The notes beneath the pieces were generated by a model, which ran no database searches, was not told the DNA's origin, and saw only the letters and a list, made by a program, of their open reading frames with translations. The position numbers and the translations under genes were made by a program. Shown piece after piece: positions 35,461-45,416 of a DNA stretch of 56,043 nt (positions within the stretch are counted from its first letter, which is position 1; each line of letters starts with the position of its first letter). Origin of the DNA: Serinicoccus sediminis (GTDB lineage Bacteria; Actinomycetota; Actinomycetes; Actinomycetales; Dermatophilaceae); assembly GCF_004153545.1 (NCBI RefSeq), contig NZ_SDVA01000018.1, positions 1-56,043 of the forward strand, written 5' to 3'.

Positions 35461-37713
35461 ATGACCGAGCTGGCGACGACCGACCAGAGGGTCGCGGCCG
35501 AGATCGCCACCGAGCAGGCGCACGTGGACAAGGTCTACGCCGAGCTCGGCAAGGCCGCCGCGCGGGTCGAGCTGGTGCACGCGGAGGGGATGGCCCGCGG
35601 GCAGACGGACCGCCGGGGCACGGGCGACCCGCGGGAGGAGGAGCTCGCCGGCCTCTTCGAGCGGGACGCCCTGGTCTACTCGGCCCACCGGCGCCGGGCC
35701 TCCCTGGAGCACCAGCACGAGGGGCTGGTCTTCGGCCGGCTGGACCTGGAGCACGCGGTCGCCGACGAGGACGGGTCCACCCGCGAGGTCCGCTACGTCG
35801 GCCGGCTGGGGGTGCGCGACGACGACTACGAGCCGCTGGTCGTGGACTGGCGGGCCCCGGCCGCGGCGCCGTTCTACCGCGCGACGCCCGTGGACCCGCA
35901 GGGCGTCCTGCGGCGTCGGGTGCTGCGGTGCCGGGGGGTGCAGGTCGTCGGGGTCGAGGACGACCTCATGGTGGCGGAGGCTCCCGACGACGTCGTCGTG
36001 GTCGGTGACGGGGCGCTCCTGGCCGCCCTCACCCGCAGCCGCGGTGCCCGGATGCGCGACATCGTCGCCACCATCCAGCAGCACCAGGACGAGGCCATCC
36101 GGGCCCCCGCCCGCGGCGTCACCGAGATCACCGGTGGCCCGGGCACCGGCAAGACCGTCGTGGCGCTGCACCGGGCGGCCTACCTGCTCTACTCCGACCG
36201 TCGCCGGTTCGAGGGCGGCGGGGTGCTGGTCGTCGGCCCGTCCGCCGCCTACACCGCCTACATCGAGCGCGTCCTGCCCTCCCTGGGGGAGGACTCGGTC
36301 GTGCTCCGCTCGCTCGGTGACGTCCTGGGCGGCATCACCGCCACCCGGCTCGACCCGCCCGCGGTCGCCGCGACCAAGGGCAGCCTGCGCATCCGCCGGC
36401 TGCTCTCCCGCCTGGTCCGTGAGCCGATCCCCGGCGCGCCGGTGCAGCTCCGGACGTTCGTCGCCGGGCACGCCATCCGGCTGGACGCCCCCGACCTCGA
36501 CCGGGCGCGCGGCCAGGTGCTGCGCCACCACCACCGCAACGCCGGTTACGACGCGGCGGTGGACGCCCTGGCGCACCTCGCGTGGTCGCAGGTGGAGCAC
36601 GGCGAGCGCGACGACTTCGTGGACCGGTTCCGGGACTCCGGCGACGTCGAGGCGTTCATGCGCCAGTGGTGGCGACCTCTGGACCCGCGCGAGGTGCTGC
36701 TGTGGCTGGCCGACGAGGTCGTGGTGGGACGGCTCGGCGGGCTCGGTGCCGCGGACGCCGCCGGTCTCGCGGCGTCCTACCAGGAGGCCCTGCGGCTCGG
36801 CTCGTGGACCGTGGCCGACGTGGCCCTCGTCGACGACCTCGCCGCCCGGCTCGGGCCCGTGGTCGACCTCCCCAGCGAGGAGCGCGGGTTCTACGAGATC
36901 GAGGAGCTCGACGACGCCAGCCAGTACGGCGTGGCCGCGCTGCGGGTCGGTGCCGACGGGCGGGCCGAGCCCCCGTCGTCGGCGTCCGGTGCCGGCGGTG
37001 GGCAGCGCAGGTCCGCCGACCCGCTCGAGCGGCTGCTCGCCGGTCGGGTGGGGGAGACCGAGGAGTATGCCCACGTGCTCGTCGACGAGGCGCAGGACCT
37101 CTCCCCGATGCAGTGGCGGATGCTCGGCCGGCGTGGCCGGTGGGCCTCGTGGACGGTCGTGGGCGACCTGGCGCAGGCCTCGTGGGACGACCTCGCCGAG
37201 GCCGGGCAGGCGCGCGAGGAGGCCTTCGGCGGGGCGCCCCGGCAGGCGTTCCACATGGACACCAACTACCGCAACGCCCGGGAGATCTTCGACCTCGCGG
37301 CGCGGCTGATCACCGAGCACGTGCCGGACGCCGACATCCCCGAGGCGGTGCGGGAGACCGGCCACGAGCCGCGGGACCTGACGGTCCGTGCGGACGAGCT
37401 GCCGGCGCGGGTGGCCGCGGAGGTCGAGGACCTGCGGACGCAGGTCACGGGGTCGATCGCGGTCATCGCGCCCTGGTCCTGGCACGAGCGGCTCGCCGGG
37501 GGTGAGTCAGGGGACCAGGTGGTGCTCGTCGACCCGCTGTCGACCAAGGGCCTCGAGTACGACGCCACCGTCGTGGTGGACCCGGACGCGATCGTCGCCG
37601 AGTCGCCGGGCGGGGTGCGGGCCCTCTACGTCGTGCTCACCCGGGCCGCGCACCGCAGCACCATCCTGCGACCTGTGGACGACCCGGTGCCGTCCGTCGG
37701 TGGGGGCCGTTAG
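35461..37713 (+). CDS. HelD-like superfamily 1 helicase (RNA polymerase recycling factor)
   Basis: 750 aa UvrD-like SF1 ATPase of the HelD/HelR family. The N-terminal coiled coil (residues 1-50, RVAAEIATEQAHVDKVYAELGKAAARVELV) would enter the RNA polymerase secondary channel. Then come RYVGRLGVRDDDYEPLVVDWRAPAAAPFYRATP, Walker A GGPGTGKT at about 225, Walker B VLVDEAQDLSPMQW at about 540, NYRN, and VDPLSTKGLEYDATVVVDP motif V/VI-like near the end with YVVLTRAAHR. HelD proteins strip stalled RNA polymerase from DNA and can protect it from rifamycins. Its TAG stop is also the start of the dnaX -10 box. Confidence 0.87.
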   Translation: MTELATTDQRVAAEIATEQAHVDKVYAELGKAAARVELVHAEGMARGQTDRRGTGDPREEELAGLFERDALVYSAHRRRASLEHQHEGLVFGRLDLEHAVADEDGSTREVRYVGRLGVRDDDYEPLVVDWRAPAAAPFYRATPVDPQGVLRRRVLRCRGVQVVGVEDDLMVAEAPDDVVVVGDGALLAALTRSRGARMRDIVATIQQHQDEAIRAPARGVTEITGGPGTGKTVVALHRAAYLLYSDRRRFEGGGVLVVGPSAAYTAYIERVLPSLGEDSVVLRSLGDVLGGITATRLDPPAVAATKGSLRIRRLLSRLVREPIPGAPVQLRTFVAGHAIRLDAPDLDRARGQVLRHHHRNAGYDAAVDALAHLAWSQVEHGERDDFVDRFRDSGDVEAFMRQWWRPLDPREVLLWLADEVVVGRLGGLGAADAAGLAASYQEALRLGSWTVADVALVDDLAARLGPVVDLPSEERGFYEIEELDDASQYGVAALRVGADGRAEPPSSASGAGGGQRRSADPLERLLAGRVGETEEYAHVLVDEAQDLSPMQWRMLGRRGRWASWTVVGDLAQASWDDLAEAGQAREEAFGGAPRQAFHMDTNYRNAREIFDLAARLITEHVPDADIPEAVRETGHEPRDLTVRADELPARVAAEVEDLRTQVTGSIAVIAPWSWHERLAGGESGDQVVLVDPLSTKGLEYDATVVVDPDAIVAESPGGVRALYVVLTRAAHRSTILRPVDDPVPSVGGGR

Positions 37714-37716
37714 GGT
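37711..37716 (+). promoter_or_regulatory. -10 box of leaderless dnaX (overlaps helD-like stop codon)
   Basis: TAGGGT whose first three bases are the stop of the preceding gene; 7 nt CGGTCCC then GTG 37724. Confidence 0.6.
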
Positions 37717-37723
37717 CGGTCCC

Positions 37724-40471
37724 GTGAGCATCGCCCTGTACCGCCGCTACCGGCCGGAGACCTTCGCGGACGTCATCGGGCAGGAGCACGTCACCGAGCC
37801 GCTCATGCAGGCGCTGCGCTCGGAGCGGGTGAGCCACGCCTACCTCTTCTCCGGCCCCCGGGGCTGCGGCAAGACGACCAGCGCGCGCATCCTCGCCCGC
37901 TGCCTGAACTGCGAGCAGGGCCCCACCCCCGAGCCCTGCGGGACCTGCGAGTCGTGCGTGGCGCTGGCCCGTGACGGCGCCGGCTCGGTCGACGTCATCG
38001 AGATCGACGCGGCCAGCCACGGGCGGGTGGACGACACCCGGGAGCTGCGCGAGCGCGCGGCCTTCGGGCCCGCGACGTCGCGCTACAAGATCTACATCAT
38101 CGACGAGGCCCACATGGTGAGCCGGGAGGGCTTCAACTCCCTGCTCAAGGTCGTCGAGGAGCCGCCCCCGCACGTGAAGTTCATCTTCGCGACCACGGAG
38201 CCGGAGAAGGTCCTGGCGACCATCCGATCACGCACCCACCACTACCCCTTCCACCTCGTCCCGCCGCAGCGGCTCACGGCCTACCTCGAGCAGCTGTGTA
38301 AGGCCGAGGGCGTGCACCTCGAGCCGGGCGTCCTGTCCTTCGTGACCCGGGCGGGCGGAGGGTCCGTCCGCGACTCGCTGTCGGTGCTCGACCAGCTCAT
38401 CTCCGGGGCGGGCGAGGACGGCCTGACCTACGAGCGCACGGCCGCGCTGCTGGGCTTCACCGACGTGGAGCTCCTGGACGCCGTCGTCGAGGCGCTCGCG
38501 GCCGGTGACGCCGCCACGGTCTTCGCGCAGGTCGACCGGGTGATGGAGTCCGGTCACGACCCGCGGCGCTTCGTCGAGGACCTGCTCGAGCGCTACCGCG
38601 ACCTCATCGTCCTGGCCGCGGTGGGTGACCAGGCCGGGGGCCTGCTGCCGGGGCTGCCCGCGGACCAGGTGGAGCGGATGCGCCGGCAGGCGCAGGCCCA
38701 CGGCGCCGCCGGGCTGTCGCGCTCGGCCGACCTGGTGAGCCGGGGGCTGTCGGAGATGACCGGTGCGGTCTCCTACCGGCTGGTCCTGGAGCTGCTCGCC
38801 GCCCGGCTGCTGCTGCCCGCGGCCCAGGGTGAGGAGGGCCACGGGGCCCGGCTGGACCGGATCGAGCGCCGGCTCGGCGCCGGCGGCGCCCCGTCGGCGG
38901 GCGTCCCCGCCGGGCCCTCCCAACCCGGCACCGGTGACAGCCCCGGCGAGGAGCGAGGTGGCGACGCCCGGCCGACACCGCGGCAGGCCGCGATGGCCGC
39001 GGTGCGGGGCGGGGACCGGCAGGAGACGCCGGGCGCCCGGGGCCCCGCGGCCGAGCCGGGAGGTGAGAGCCCGCAGGATGCCGCGTCGGGCAGGGCACCC
39101 GACGCGACGGGGCCCGCCCAGCCGCAGCGGGACGGGTCGCCCGGGGCCGGGTCGCCGGGGGGCGGGCCTGCCGAGCCGCAGCAGCCGGGGTCGCCGCAGC
39201 AGGCCCCCGGCCACCTGGACACGGCGGCGCTGCGTCGGCACTGGCCGGAGATCATCACCGCGGTGCGGTCCATCAGCCGTCGCACGGCCGGCGCGCTGGA
39301 GTCGATCCAGGTCGTCGACTTCGACGGTCGGCGCCTCCTCGTCGGTATGCCGGACGAACGGTGGATCCGGCACTTCATGGGCACCTCCAACGAGGAGGCG
39401 CTGCGGCAGGGGGTCCTGGACGCCCTCGCACTCGACACCCGGATCGAGGCCACCGTCCTCGGCGGCGGGGGCGGGGGCTCGACGGCCGTCACCGGGGACA
39501 CCCCCGGAGGCGGACCCGCCACCGGGCGCCCCGTCGGGTCGACCCCGCCGGACGGGACGCCGGGACCGGCCGGAGGGCGACCGTCGACGGACGGGACACC
39601 GCCACAGGGGCGCGGCCCGGAAGACACGTCCGCGTCACCTCGAGGTGACGAGGGGGGTGCCCGCCCGCGGCAGAGCGCCCCGGGCCACGGTCCCCAGGGC
39701 ACGGGCCCGTCTGCCCAGGACGCGTCGCCAGACTCGCCGCAGCCGCCCGAGGACGAGCCCGAGCGAGCTCCGGAGGAGCCTCCGGAGCCCGACGACTGGG
39801 CCCCGCCGGAGGATCTGGGGGAGCCGGCCCACGGCGGCGCGCCGCACCACGCGGTCGACCGGCCGGAGCCTGCGCGCCCGACCTCTCTGCCCGAGAGCAT
39901 CCCCGACGCGCCCATGCGCGGCCGGCTGCGGACCCGAGGAGACTCGGCGTCGAGCCCGGGTCAGGCCCCCGCCGGTCCGGGTCCCGGTGCCGGGACGGTG
40001 CGGGTGCGCGGGCGTGGCGGTGCGGGCGCCGGTCCCAGCCCCGGCCACCACGAGCAGACGGGCGCGAGCGCCAGCCCCGGGCTGGCCGAGCAGCTCGGTG
40101 CCGGTGGACGCCAGAGCGGCCCGGCACCGGACCAGCCGGACTGGTCGCAGCGCGCCTCCACCCAGGGGGCGCCCTCCTGGGCGACCACGCAGGGCCCGGC
40201 ACCCGGGTCCGGCGTGGACGACGCGCCCTCCCCGTCCTCGTCCGGTGACGACGTCGACGGACCGCCGGCGGGCCCGCCCGTGTCCCCGCCCGCGCCCGCG
40301 CCCGGGGCGGGCCGGACCCCACCCACGGGCCGGGCGGGACGCACGCCCGACGGCGACGACCCGAGCGAGGACGACGAGGATCTGGCGACCTCCGGCGCGG
40401 TCGGGCAGCCTGTGGTGGAGAGCGTCCTAGGCGGTACTGTCATCGCCATCAACGACGACCCCGTGGCGTGA
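37724..40471 (+). CDS. dnaX: DNA polymerase III subunits gamma and tau
   Basis: 915 aa clamp-loader ATPase. Residues 1-230 AAA+ module: [18 protein letters not shown], Walker [13 protein letters not shown] at about 44, zinc module [19 protein letters not shown], Walker [10 protein letters not shown] at about 124 and sensor [16 protein letters not shown]. Residues about 230-370 lid and oligomerisation domain ([35 protein letters not shown]). A tau-type domain (about 490-590: [43 protein letters not shown]) is flanked by long Pro/Gly/Asp-rich disordered tracts reaching the C-terminus, making it about 270 aa longer than E. coli tau. GTG start 7 nt after TAGGGT. Confidence 0.93.
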   Translation: MSIALYRRYRPETFADVIGQEHVTEPLMQALRSERVSHAYLFSGPRGCGKTTSARILARCLNCEQGPTPEPCGTCESCVALARDGAGSVDVIEIDAASHGRVDDTRELRERAAFGPATSRYKIYIIDEAHMVSREGFNSLLKVVEEPPPHVKFIFATTEPEKVLATIRSRTHHYPFHLVPPQRLTAYLEQLCKAEGVHLEPGVLSFVTRAGGGSVRDSLSVLDQLISGAGEDGLTYERTAALLGFTDVELLDAVVEALAAGDAATVFAQVDRVMESGHDPRRFVEDLLERYRDLIVLAAVGDQAGGLLPGLPADQVERMRRQAQAHGAAGLSRSADLVSRGLSEMTGAVSYRLVLELLAARLLLPAAQGEEGHGARLDRIERRLGAGGAPSAGVPAGPSQPGTGDSPGEERGGDARPTPRQAAMAAVRGGDRQETPGARGPAAEPGGESPQDAASGRAPDATGPAQPQRDGSPGAGSPGGGPAEPQQPGSPQQAPGHLDTAALRRHWPEIITAVRSISRRTAGALESIQVVDFDGRRLLVGMPDERWIRHFMGTSNEEALRQGVLDALALDTRIEATVLGGGGGGSTAVTGDTPGGGPATGRPVGSTPPDGTPGPAGGRPSTDGTPPQGRGPEDTSASPRGDEGGARPRQSAPGHGPQGTGPSAQDASPDSPQPPEDEPERAPEEPPEPDDWAPPEDLGEPAHGGAPHHAVDRPEPARPTSLPESIPDAPMRGRLRTRGDSASSPGQAPAGPGPGAGTVRVRGRGGAGAGPSPGHHEQTGASASPGLAEQLGAGGRQSGPAPDQPDWSQRASTQGAPSWATTQGPAPGSGVDDAPSPSSSGDDVDGPPAGPPVSPPAPAPGAGRTPPTGRAGRTPDGDDPSEDDEDLATSGAVGQPVVESVLGGTVIAINDDPVA

Positions 40472-40484
40472 GGACGACCCAGGC

Positions 40485-41168
40485 ATGATCTACGAGCTGC
40501 TCCATCCCGTGGTCACCCCCCTGGCCACCGCGATCTGGCGGCCCGAGGTCGTGGGCCGCGAGAACGTCCCGATGGAGGGCCCGGTCATCCTCGCCAGCAA
40601 CCACCGTTCCTTCATCGACAGCGTCGTCATCCCGCTCACCGCCCCGCGGCAGGTGGCCTTCCTCGCCAAGTCCGAGTACTTCACCGGGACCGGGGTCAAG
40701 GGCTGGATCAGCCGTGAGTGGTTCACCGGCGTCGGCTCCATCCCCGTCGACCGGGACGACACCCGGGCGGCGCAGAAGTCCCTCGACCTGGCCCTGCAGC
40801 ACCTCCGGGACGGCGGTGCCTTCGGCATCTACCCCGAGGGCACCCGGTCGCGCGACGGGCGCCTCTACCGCGGCCGGACGGGGGTCGCCTGGCTGGCCCT
40901 GGAGGCCGGCTGCCCGGTCGTCCCCGTCGGGCTGCAGGGGACCCAGGACATCCAGCCGGTCGGGAGCCGCCTCCCGCGCCGGGCCACGGTGCGGGTGGAG
41001 TTCGGTGCGCCGATCCGGGTGGCCGACCGTTTCGACGGCGTCCCCCAGGGCCGGGCGCGGCGCGAGCTCACCGACGAGGTCATGCAGCGGATCCTCGAGC
41101 TCTCCGGGCAGGAGTGGGCCGGCGAGTACGCCCAGCGCTCCAGCGACGCCCCCGACACCCCGGCCTGA
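40485..41168 (+). CDS. plsC: 1-acyl-sn-glycerol-3-phosphate acyltransferase
   Basis: 227 aa PlsC family acyltransferase of phospholipid synthesis. Catalytic NHRSFID (His-x4-Asp), LAKSEYFTG, second block [10 protein letters not shown], third block [28 protein letters not shown] and fourth block VPVGLQGT. Starts 13 bp after dnaX and may share its transcript; no own promoter box seen. A weak GAGGACGACCC precedes the ATG. Confidence 0.9.
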   Translation: MIYELLHPVVTPLATAIWRPEVVGRENVPMEGPVILASNHRSFIDSVVIPLTAPRQVAFLAKSEYFTGTGVKGWISREWFTGVGSIPVDRDDTRAAQKSLDLALQHLRDGGAFGIYPEGTRSRDGRLYRGRTGVAWLALEAGCPVVPVGLQGTQDIQPVGSRLPRRATVRVEFGAPIRVADRFDGVPQGRARRELTDEVMQRILELSGQEWAGEYAQRSSDAPDTPA

Positions 41169-41246
41169 GCGGCGGCGCGCAGCCGCGACGACGGCGGGCG
41201 GGCCGACGTCCGGGCGAGCCGGTGCGCGGGTGTCAGGGCCACGGCA

Positions 41247-41252
41247 TACAGT
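41247..41252 (+). promoter_or_regulatory. -10 box of leaderless recR
   Basis: TACAGT (in GGCATACAGT), 8 nt, GTG 41261. Confidence 0.5.
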
Positions 41253-41260
41253 GGCCTGCT

Positions 41261-41878
41261 GTGTATGAGGGCGTGGTCCAGGACCTGATCGACGAGCTGG
41301 GGCGGCTGCCCGGCGTGGGCCCCAAGGGGGCGCAGCGGATGGCCTTCCACCTGCTCGCGGCCGACCCCGACGACATCACCCGCCTCGCCGACGCGCTGCT
41401 GCAGATCCGGGAGAAGGTCCGGTTCTGCGAGGTGTGCGGCAACGTCGCCGAGGCCGAGCGCTGCCGGATCTGCCTGGACGACCGGCGCGACCCCAGCATG
41501 ATCTGCGTGGTGGAGCAGAGCCAGGACGTGGCCGCCATCGAGCGCACCCGGGAGTTCCGCGGGCGCTACCACGTGCTCGGCGGAGCCATCAACCCCATCG
41601 GGGGCGTGGGGCCGGAGGACCTGCGGGTCCGCGAGCTGGTCGCCCGGCTGGCCGACGGTGAGGTCGCCGAGGTCATCATCGCGACCGACCCCAACCTCGA
41701 GGGGGAGGCGACGGCGACCTACCTCGCCCGCCTCCTCAAGCCCTACGACGGCGTCCGGGTCAGCCGGCTGGCCTCGGGGCTGCCCGTCGGCGGCGACCTG
41801 GAGTACGCCGACGAGGTCACCCTCGGGCGCGCCTTCGAGGGGCGGCGGATGATCTCGACCGGCACCCCCTCGGCCTGA
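41261..41878 (+). CDS. recR: Recombination mediator RecR
   Basis: 205 aa, usual length. Acts with RecO/RecF in loading RecA onto gapped DNA. Seen: [32 protein letters not shown] (HhH), zinc finger [22 protein letters not shown] domain [43 protein letters not shown] and [21 protein letters not shown]. The GTG at 41261 (read as Met in MYEGVVQ) is fixed by homology and lies 8 nt after TACAGT. The ybaB/ebfC gene that usually precedes recR is absent. Confidence 0.94.
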   Translation: MYEGVVQDLIDELGRLPGVGPKGAQRMAFHLLAADPDDITRLADALLQIREKVRFCEVCGNVAEAERCRICLDDRRDPSMICVVEQSQDVAAIERTREFRGRYHVLGGAINPIGGVGPEDLRVRELVARLADGEVAEVIIATDPNLEGEATATYLARLLKPYDGVRVSRLASGLPVGGDLEYADEVTLGRAFEGRRMISTGTPSA

Positions 41879-41952
41879 CCCACCCGCGCCCGGGCCGGGC
41901 TCGCCGGTCCACGAGGGCGGCGTCGTCCCCGACGCGAGCCCGGATTTGCCCC

Positions 41953-41958
41953 TAGGGT
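41953..41958 (+). promoter_or_regulatory. -10 box of leaderless DUF5063 gene
   Basis: TAGGGT, 6 nt GGGGTC, ATG 41965. Confidence 0.55.
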
Positions 41959-41964
41959 GGGGTC

Positions 41965-42525
41965 ATGGTCGACGACTGGGGTCAACCGGCGCAGGACATG
42001 CACGCCGAGGTGAGTGCCTACTTCGCCAGCCTGGAGGAGGTGGCGTCCGGGGAGGCGGACGCCTCCGCGCTGCCGCTCCTGCTGCTCAGCGTCGGCCAGC
42101 TGTGCGGCGCGGGGGCGCGCCTGGGTGCTCTGGTCGACGTCGTGCCGGCCGAGCGCTTCGAGCCAGACCCCGGCCCGGACCCGGACCTGGAGCGGGTGCG
42201 GGAGGCCCTGCGCACGCTGCTCGGCGGGCTCGACGACTACTGCGACCTCGAGGACCCGGTCATCACCGGCGAGGTGACCCGCGGCTCCCTCTCGGACGAC
42301 CTCGTCGCGGTGGCGGCAGACCTCGCCCACGGGCAGGAGCACTACCTCGCCGGACGCCCCACCGAGGCCATGTGGTGGTGGCAGTTCAGCTACCTCTCCT
42401 CGTGGGGCGAGCGCGCCGCCAGCGCTCTGCGGGTGCTGCACACCCTGCTCGCGCACGTCCGCCTCGACGCGGACGACGAGGAGGTCATGGAGGCCGAGCT
42501 CGCCGCGCTGCACGCGGTGACCTGA
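41965..42525 (+). CDS. DUF5063 domain-containing protein
   Basis: 186 aa, family of unknown function typically found directly after recR in actinobacteria. Mostly helical and acidic: AQDMHAEVSAYFASLEEVASGEADASALPLLLLSVGQLCGAGARLGALVDVVP, LRTLLGGLDDYCDLEDP, DLVAVAADLAHGQEHYLAGRPTEAMWWWQFSYLSSWGERAASALRVLHTLLAHVRLDAD. No membrane span or enzymatic motif. Leaderless start at ATG 41965. Confidence 0.82.
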   Translation: MVDDWGQPAQDMHAEVSAYFASLEEVASGEADASALPLLLLSVGQLCGAGARLGALVDVVPAERFEPDPGPDPDLERVREALRTLLGGLDDYCDLEDPVITGEVTRGSLSDDLVAVAADLAHGQEHYLAGRPTEAMWWWQFSYLSSWGERAASALRVLHTLLAHVRLDADDEEVMEAELAALHAVT

Positions 42526-42556
42526 CCGGCCTCCGCTGACGCAGCGACCGGGACCC

Positions 42557-42576
42557 GTGCCGGAGACGACCGGCAC
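42557..42576. terminator. Hairpin between DUF5063 and mrpG ends
   Basis: GTGCCGG, 6-nt loop, CCGGCAC between convergent genes; modest 7-bp stem. Confidence 0.4.
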
Positions 42577-42603
42577 CGACCGACGGGTATGCCGCGTCGC
42601 CCC

Positions 42604-42942
42604 TCAGGCCAGCTCGTTCGGCTCCGTGGCGGGGTCGAGGGGGGCGCCGGAGCGGTAGGCGGCCCGCCCCAGGGCGTTGGAGGCGACCGAGCTCATGATG
42701 ACGAAGCCGGCGATGGCGACGAGCAGCTTGAGGAGGGTGACGACGTCGAAGCCGTGCGTCTGCACGTGCTCGATGTAGACCCCTGTCGCGATCCACGGCA
42801 GGCCCATGCCGGTCGCCCCGGAGAGCACGTTGATCCGGGACAGGCCGTCCCGCGAGCGCAGCATGGCGATGGCGCTGAGCAGGACGAAGATGGCCCCCCC
42901 GATGCACAGCACCCCGGTGATGACGGTCAGCACGGCACTCAT
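42604..42942 (-). CDS. mrpG: Mrp Na+/H+ antiporter subunit G
   Basis: 112 aa with three membrane segments (VLTVITGVLCIGGAIFVLLSAIAMLR; LLKLLVAIAGFVIMSSVASNALGRAAY). PhaG/MnhG family signature near RINVLSGATGMGLPW. Last gene of the operon; overlaps mrpF by 4 bp. Confidence 0.9.
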   Translation of the reverse strand: MSAVLTVITGVLCIGGAIFVLLSAIAMLRSRDGLSRINVLSGATGMGLPWIATGVYIEHVQTHGFDVVTLLKLLVAIAGFVIMSSVASNALGRAAYRSGAPLDPATEPNELA

Positions 42943-43199
42943 CGGCGCCCCCTGGTGAGGATGCGGGCCAGCGACACTGTCGCGAGGATCCCGATGAGGG
43001 CGGCCAGCGACGCCACGTCCAGGAGCACGATCGACTCCGCGGCGAGCCCGACCATGAGGAAGATCCCGACGGCGCAGAAGTAGACGAGGTCGCTCACCGC
43101 GGCGACCGAGGCGTCGTCGCGGGACAGCAGCACCCGCACCAGGCCGAGGACGGCCGCGAGCAGCAGGATCGCGACGGTGATCCAGACGATGACGGTCAC
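42939..43199 (-). CDS. mrpF: Mrp Na+/H+ antiporter subunit F
   Basis: 86 aa, three membrane helices (VIVWITVAILLLAAVLGLVRVLL; LVYFCAVGIFLMVGLAAE; VASLAALIGILATVSLARIL). MnhF/PhaF family; acidic residues after helix 1 are typical. 4-bp overlaps on both sides. Confidence 0.9.
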   Translation of the reverse strand: MTVIVWITVAILLLAAVLGLVRVLLSRDDASVAAVSDLVYFCAVGIFLMVGLAAESIVLLDVASLAALIGILATVSLARILTRGRR

Positions 43200-43576
43200 G
43201 ACGGCTCCTCCTGCATGCTCCGCTCGCCGGCCTGCCGACCCCGGGTCATGACCAGCAGCCGCCGCTCCATGTCGCGCAGCTCGGTGATGACCTCCTCGCG
43301 GTCCGCCCCGTAGAGCGCATGGACGTAGAGGGTGGGGGGCGAGTCGCCGGTGCGGGGGGCGATGCCGAGGGTGATGGTCCCTGGCGTGATGGTGATCGAG
43401 GAGGCCATCGTGCTGATCTCCAGGTCGGTCTCGCAGTGCAGGGGCAGCGCCACGATGGCCGGCGACATGCGCAGCCCGGGGGTGACGACGTCGGCGCCGA
43501 TGCGGAGCGCGCCGCGGATGACCTCGCCGGCGAGCCAGGCGCCGTAGACCCCGACGCGCAGCGGGTTGGGGATCAT
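43196..43576 (-). CDS. mrpE: Mrp Na+/H+ antiporter subunit E
   Basis: 126 aa. MnhE core: NPLRVGVYGAWLAGEVIRGALRIGADVVTPGLRMSPAIVALPLHCETDLEISTMASSITITPGTITLGI. Shorter than many homologues (about 160 aa), lacking the two N-terminal membrane helices, which are also missing in several actinobacterial relatives. ATG 43576 overlaps the mrpD stop (ATGA). Confidence 0.85.
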   Translation of the reverse strand: MIPNPLRVGVYGAWLAGEVIRGALRIGADVVTPGLRMSPAIVALPLHCETDLEISTMASSITITPGTITLGIAPRTGDSPPTLYVHALYGADREEVITELRDMERRLLVMTRGRQAGERSMQEEPS

Positions 43577-45087
43577 CCGGTCACCGCCTGCACGTAGGGC
43601 GCGAGCTCGACCAGGCCCTCGGCCGCCCGCGTGGTGACCTGCATGAGCGGGCCGGCGAGGACGAACATCGTCAGCTGGGTCAGCACCAGGACCGCCATCG
43701 GTGCCAGCAGCCGCGGCGTGACCCGGATGTCGTCGGTGAGCTTGACCTTGGCGCCGCGGCCGGTCTCCGGCGAGTCGGGGAGGTAGTCCTCCATGTCGGG
43801 CCCCCAGAACACGCCCACCCACAGCCGCTGCATGGCGACGAGCGACCCGAGGGCGCCGACGAAGATGAGCGTGATGAAGACGGCCTGCCAGGCACCGCCG
43901 GCCTGCGCGGACGCCTGCACCAGCCCGACCTTGCCGAAGAAGCCGGAGCTGGGCGGCAGGCCGATGAGGGACATCAGCGCGAGGGCGTAGCCGATGGTCA
44001 GCAGCCGGTCGCGGCGGATGATGCCCGAGAGCCGCTCGTAGCGGCCCGATCCGTAGGTCTGCTCGATCGCCCCGGCGCCGAGGATGAGGGCGCCCATCGT
44101 GATGATGTGGTGGATCATGTAGAAGATGCCGGCGCCCAGGGAGAACTGGGTGAACAGCATGAGGCCCAGCATGATGTGCCCGACCCCGGCGACCATCTGC
44201 CACGACAGCGCCCGGCGCATGACCCGCTCGCTGAAGGTGCTGTAGGACCCGACCACCAGCGACAGGCCCACGAGGACGGCGAGCACCATGATCCACGGCG
44301 GCTGACCCTCGTAGAGCGTCGAGGTGATGCGGTAGAGGGCGTACAGCGCGACCTTGGTGTGCAGGGCGCTGAAGAGGGCCATCACCGAGGCCGAGGTGGC
44401 GGGGTAGGTCCGCGGCAGCCAGGTGTGCAGCGGCACGATGGCGGCCTTGATCGACAGCGCCAGCAGCACGACGCCGGAGCTGAGCATGGTGCGGGGGTCG
44501 CTGCCGGCCCCGACGAGGAGCGCGAGGTTGACCGTCTCCGCGGTGGCGTAGACCAGGCCGACGCCGATGAGCAGGATCGTGCTCGTCAGCAGGTTGACGA
44601 CCACGAAGGTGCGGCCGATGCCGAGGCGACGCCACGTGCCGGTGACCGCGATGAGCGCGTAGCTGGGCAGCAGCATCACCTCGACGAAGACGAAGAGGTT
44701 GAACAGGTCGCCGGTGAGGAAGGCGCCGTTGACCCCGCCCAGGAGCATGAGCACCAGAGGGGTCACCAGCCGGTAGCGGTTCTCCCCGGTGGCGGTCATG
44801 AAGACCAGGCACATGAGCACGGTGAACGAGGTCACCAGGATCATCAGCGCGCTGAACGTGTCGGACACGAAGGGGATCGCGACGCCGGGCACGAAGGCGC
44901 CGACGTTCTCCGCGATGACCGGGGTGTCCCGGTGCTGCAGCAGCAGGTCGAGCGCGGCGAGCGCGGTGAGGACCGGTATGCCGAGCAGCCAGACCCGTTG
45001 CCAGGTCGCGTTGCGCCACAGCACGGTCGCGGCGGACGCGGCGATCGGCAGCACCGCGAGGAAGGGGAGGAGGGCGGCGGTCATCAT
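43573..45087 (-). CDS. mrpD: Mrp Na+/H+ antiporter subunit D
   Basis: 504-aa NuoN-like proton-channel subunit with about 14 helices: NLFVFVEVMLLPSYALIA (conserved helix-5 Glu), IKAAIVPLHTWLPRTYPATSASVMALFSALHTKVALYALYRI (helix-7 Lys/His region), SWQMVAGVGHIMLGLMLF and IGLPPSSGFFGKVGLVQA. ATG 45087 overlaps mrpC. Confidence 0.93.
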   Translation of the reverse strand: MMTAALLPFLAVLPIAASAATVLWRNATWQRVWLLGIPVLTALAALDLLLQHRDTPVIAENVGAFVPGVAIPFVSDTFSALMILVTSFTVLMCLVFMTATGENRYRLVTPLVLMLLGGVNGAFLTGDLFNLFVFVEVMLLPSYALIAVTGTWRRLGIGRTFVVVNLLTSTILLIGVGLVYATAETVNLALLVGAGSDPRTMLSSGVVLLALSIKAAIVPLHTWLPRTYPATSASVMALFSALHTKVALYALYRITSTLYEGQPPWIMVLAVLVGLSLVVGSYSTFSERVMRRALSWQMVAGVGHIMLGLMLFTQFSLGAGIFYMIHHIITMGALILGAGAIEQTYGSGRYERLSGIIRRDRLLTIGYALALMSLIGLPPSSGFFGKVGLVQASAQAGGAWQAVFITLIFVGALGSLVAMQRLWVGVFWGPDMEDYLPDSPETGRGAKVKLTDDIRVTPRLLAPMAVLVLTQLTMFVLAGPLMQVTTRAAEGLVELAPYVQAVTG

Positions 45088-45416
45088 CGGCGGTGGGTCT
45101 CCCCGGTCTCGGGCATCCGCTTGGTGTCGTCGTTGTGCCCGATGACGGCCATGGCGAGCATGAGCACGGTCACCGCCAGGGCGATGACGATCGCGGTGAG
45201 GACGAAGGCCTGCGGCAGCGGGTCACCGGCGTCGGCGGCCCCGGCGGCCTCCGGGAACGGCTCGCCGCGCCACGCGGTGACCCCGGCGGAGAGGATGAGC
45301 AGGTTCGCGGCGTGCGCGAGCAGGGACAGGCCGAAGATGATGCGCACCATGCCGCGCTGCAGCATGAGGTAAATGGCTCCGGCGGTCAGGACGCCGATGG
45401 TCAGGGGCAGGATCAC
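45084..45416 (-). CDS. mrpC: Mrp Na+/H+ antiporter subunit C
   Basis: 110-aa NuoK-like subunit with three helices (LPLTIGVLTAGAIYLMLQRGMVRIIFGLSLLAHAANLLILSAG; DPLPQAFVLTAIVIALAVTVLMLAMAV). The DPLPQALVLTAIVI motif is diagnostic of MnhC. 4-bp overlaps with mrpA and mrpD. Confidence 0.93.
   Translation of the reverse strand: MILPLTIGVLTAGAIYLMLQRGMVRIIFGLSLLAHAANLLILSAGVTAWRGEPFPEAAGAADAGDPLPQAFVLTAIVIALAVTVLMLAMAVIGHNDDTKRMPETGETHRR

Noticed and set aside
37724-40471. Programmed frameshift in dnaX giving a gamma form
   Set aside because: No A-rich slippery heptamer or following stem in the expected region.
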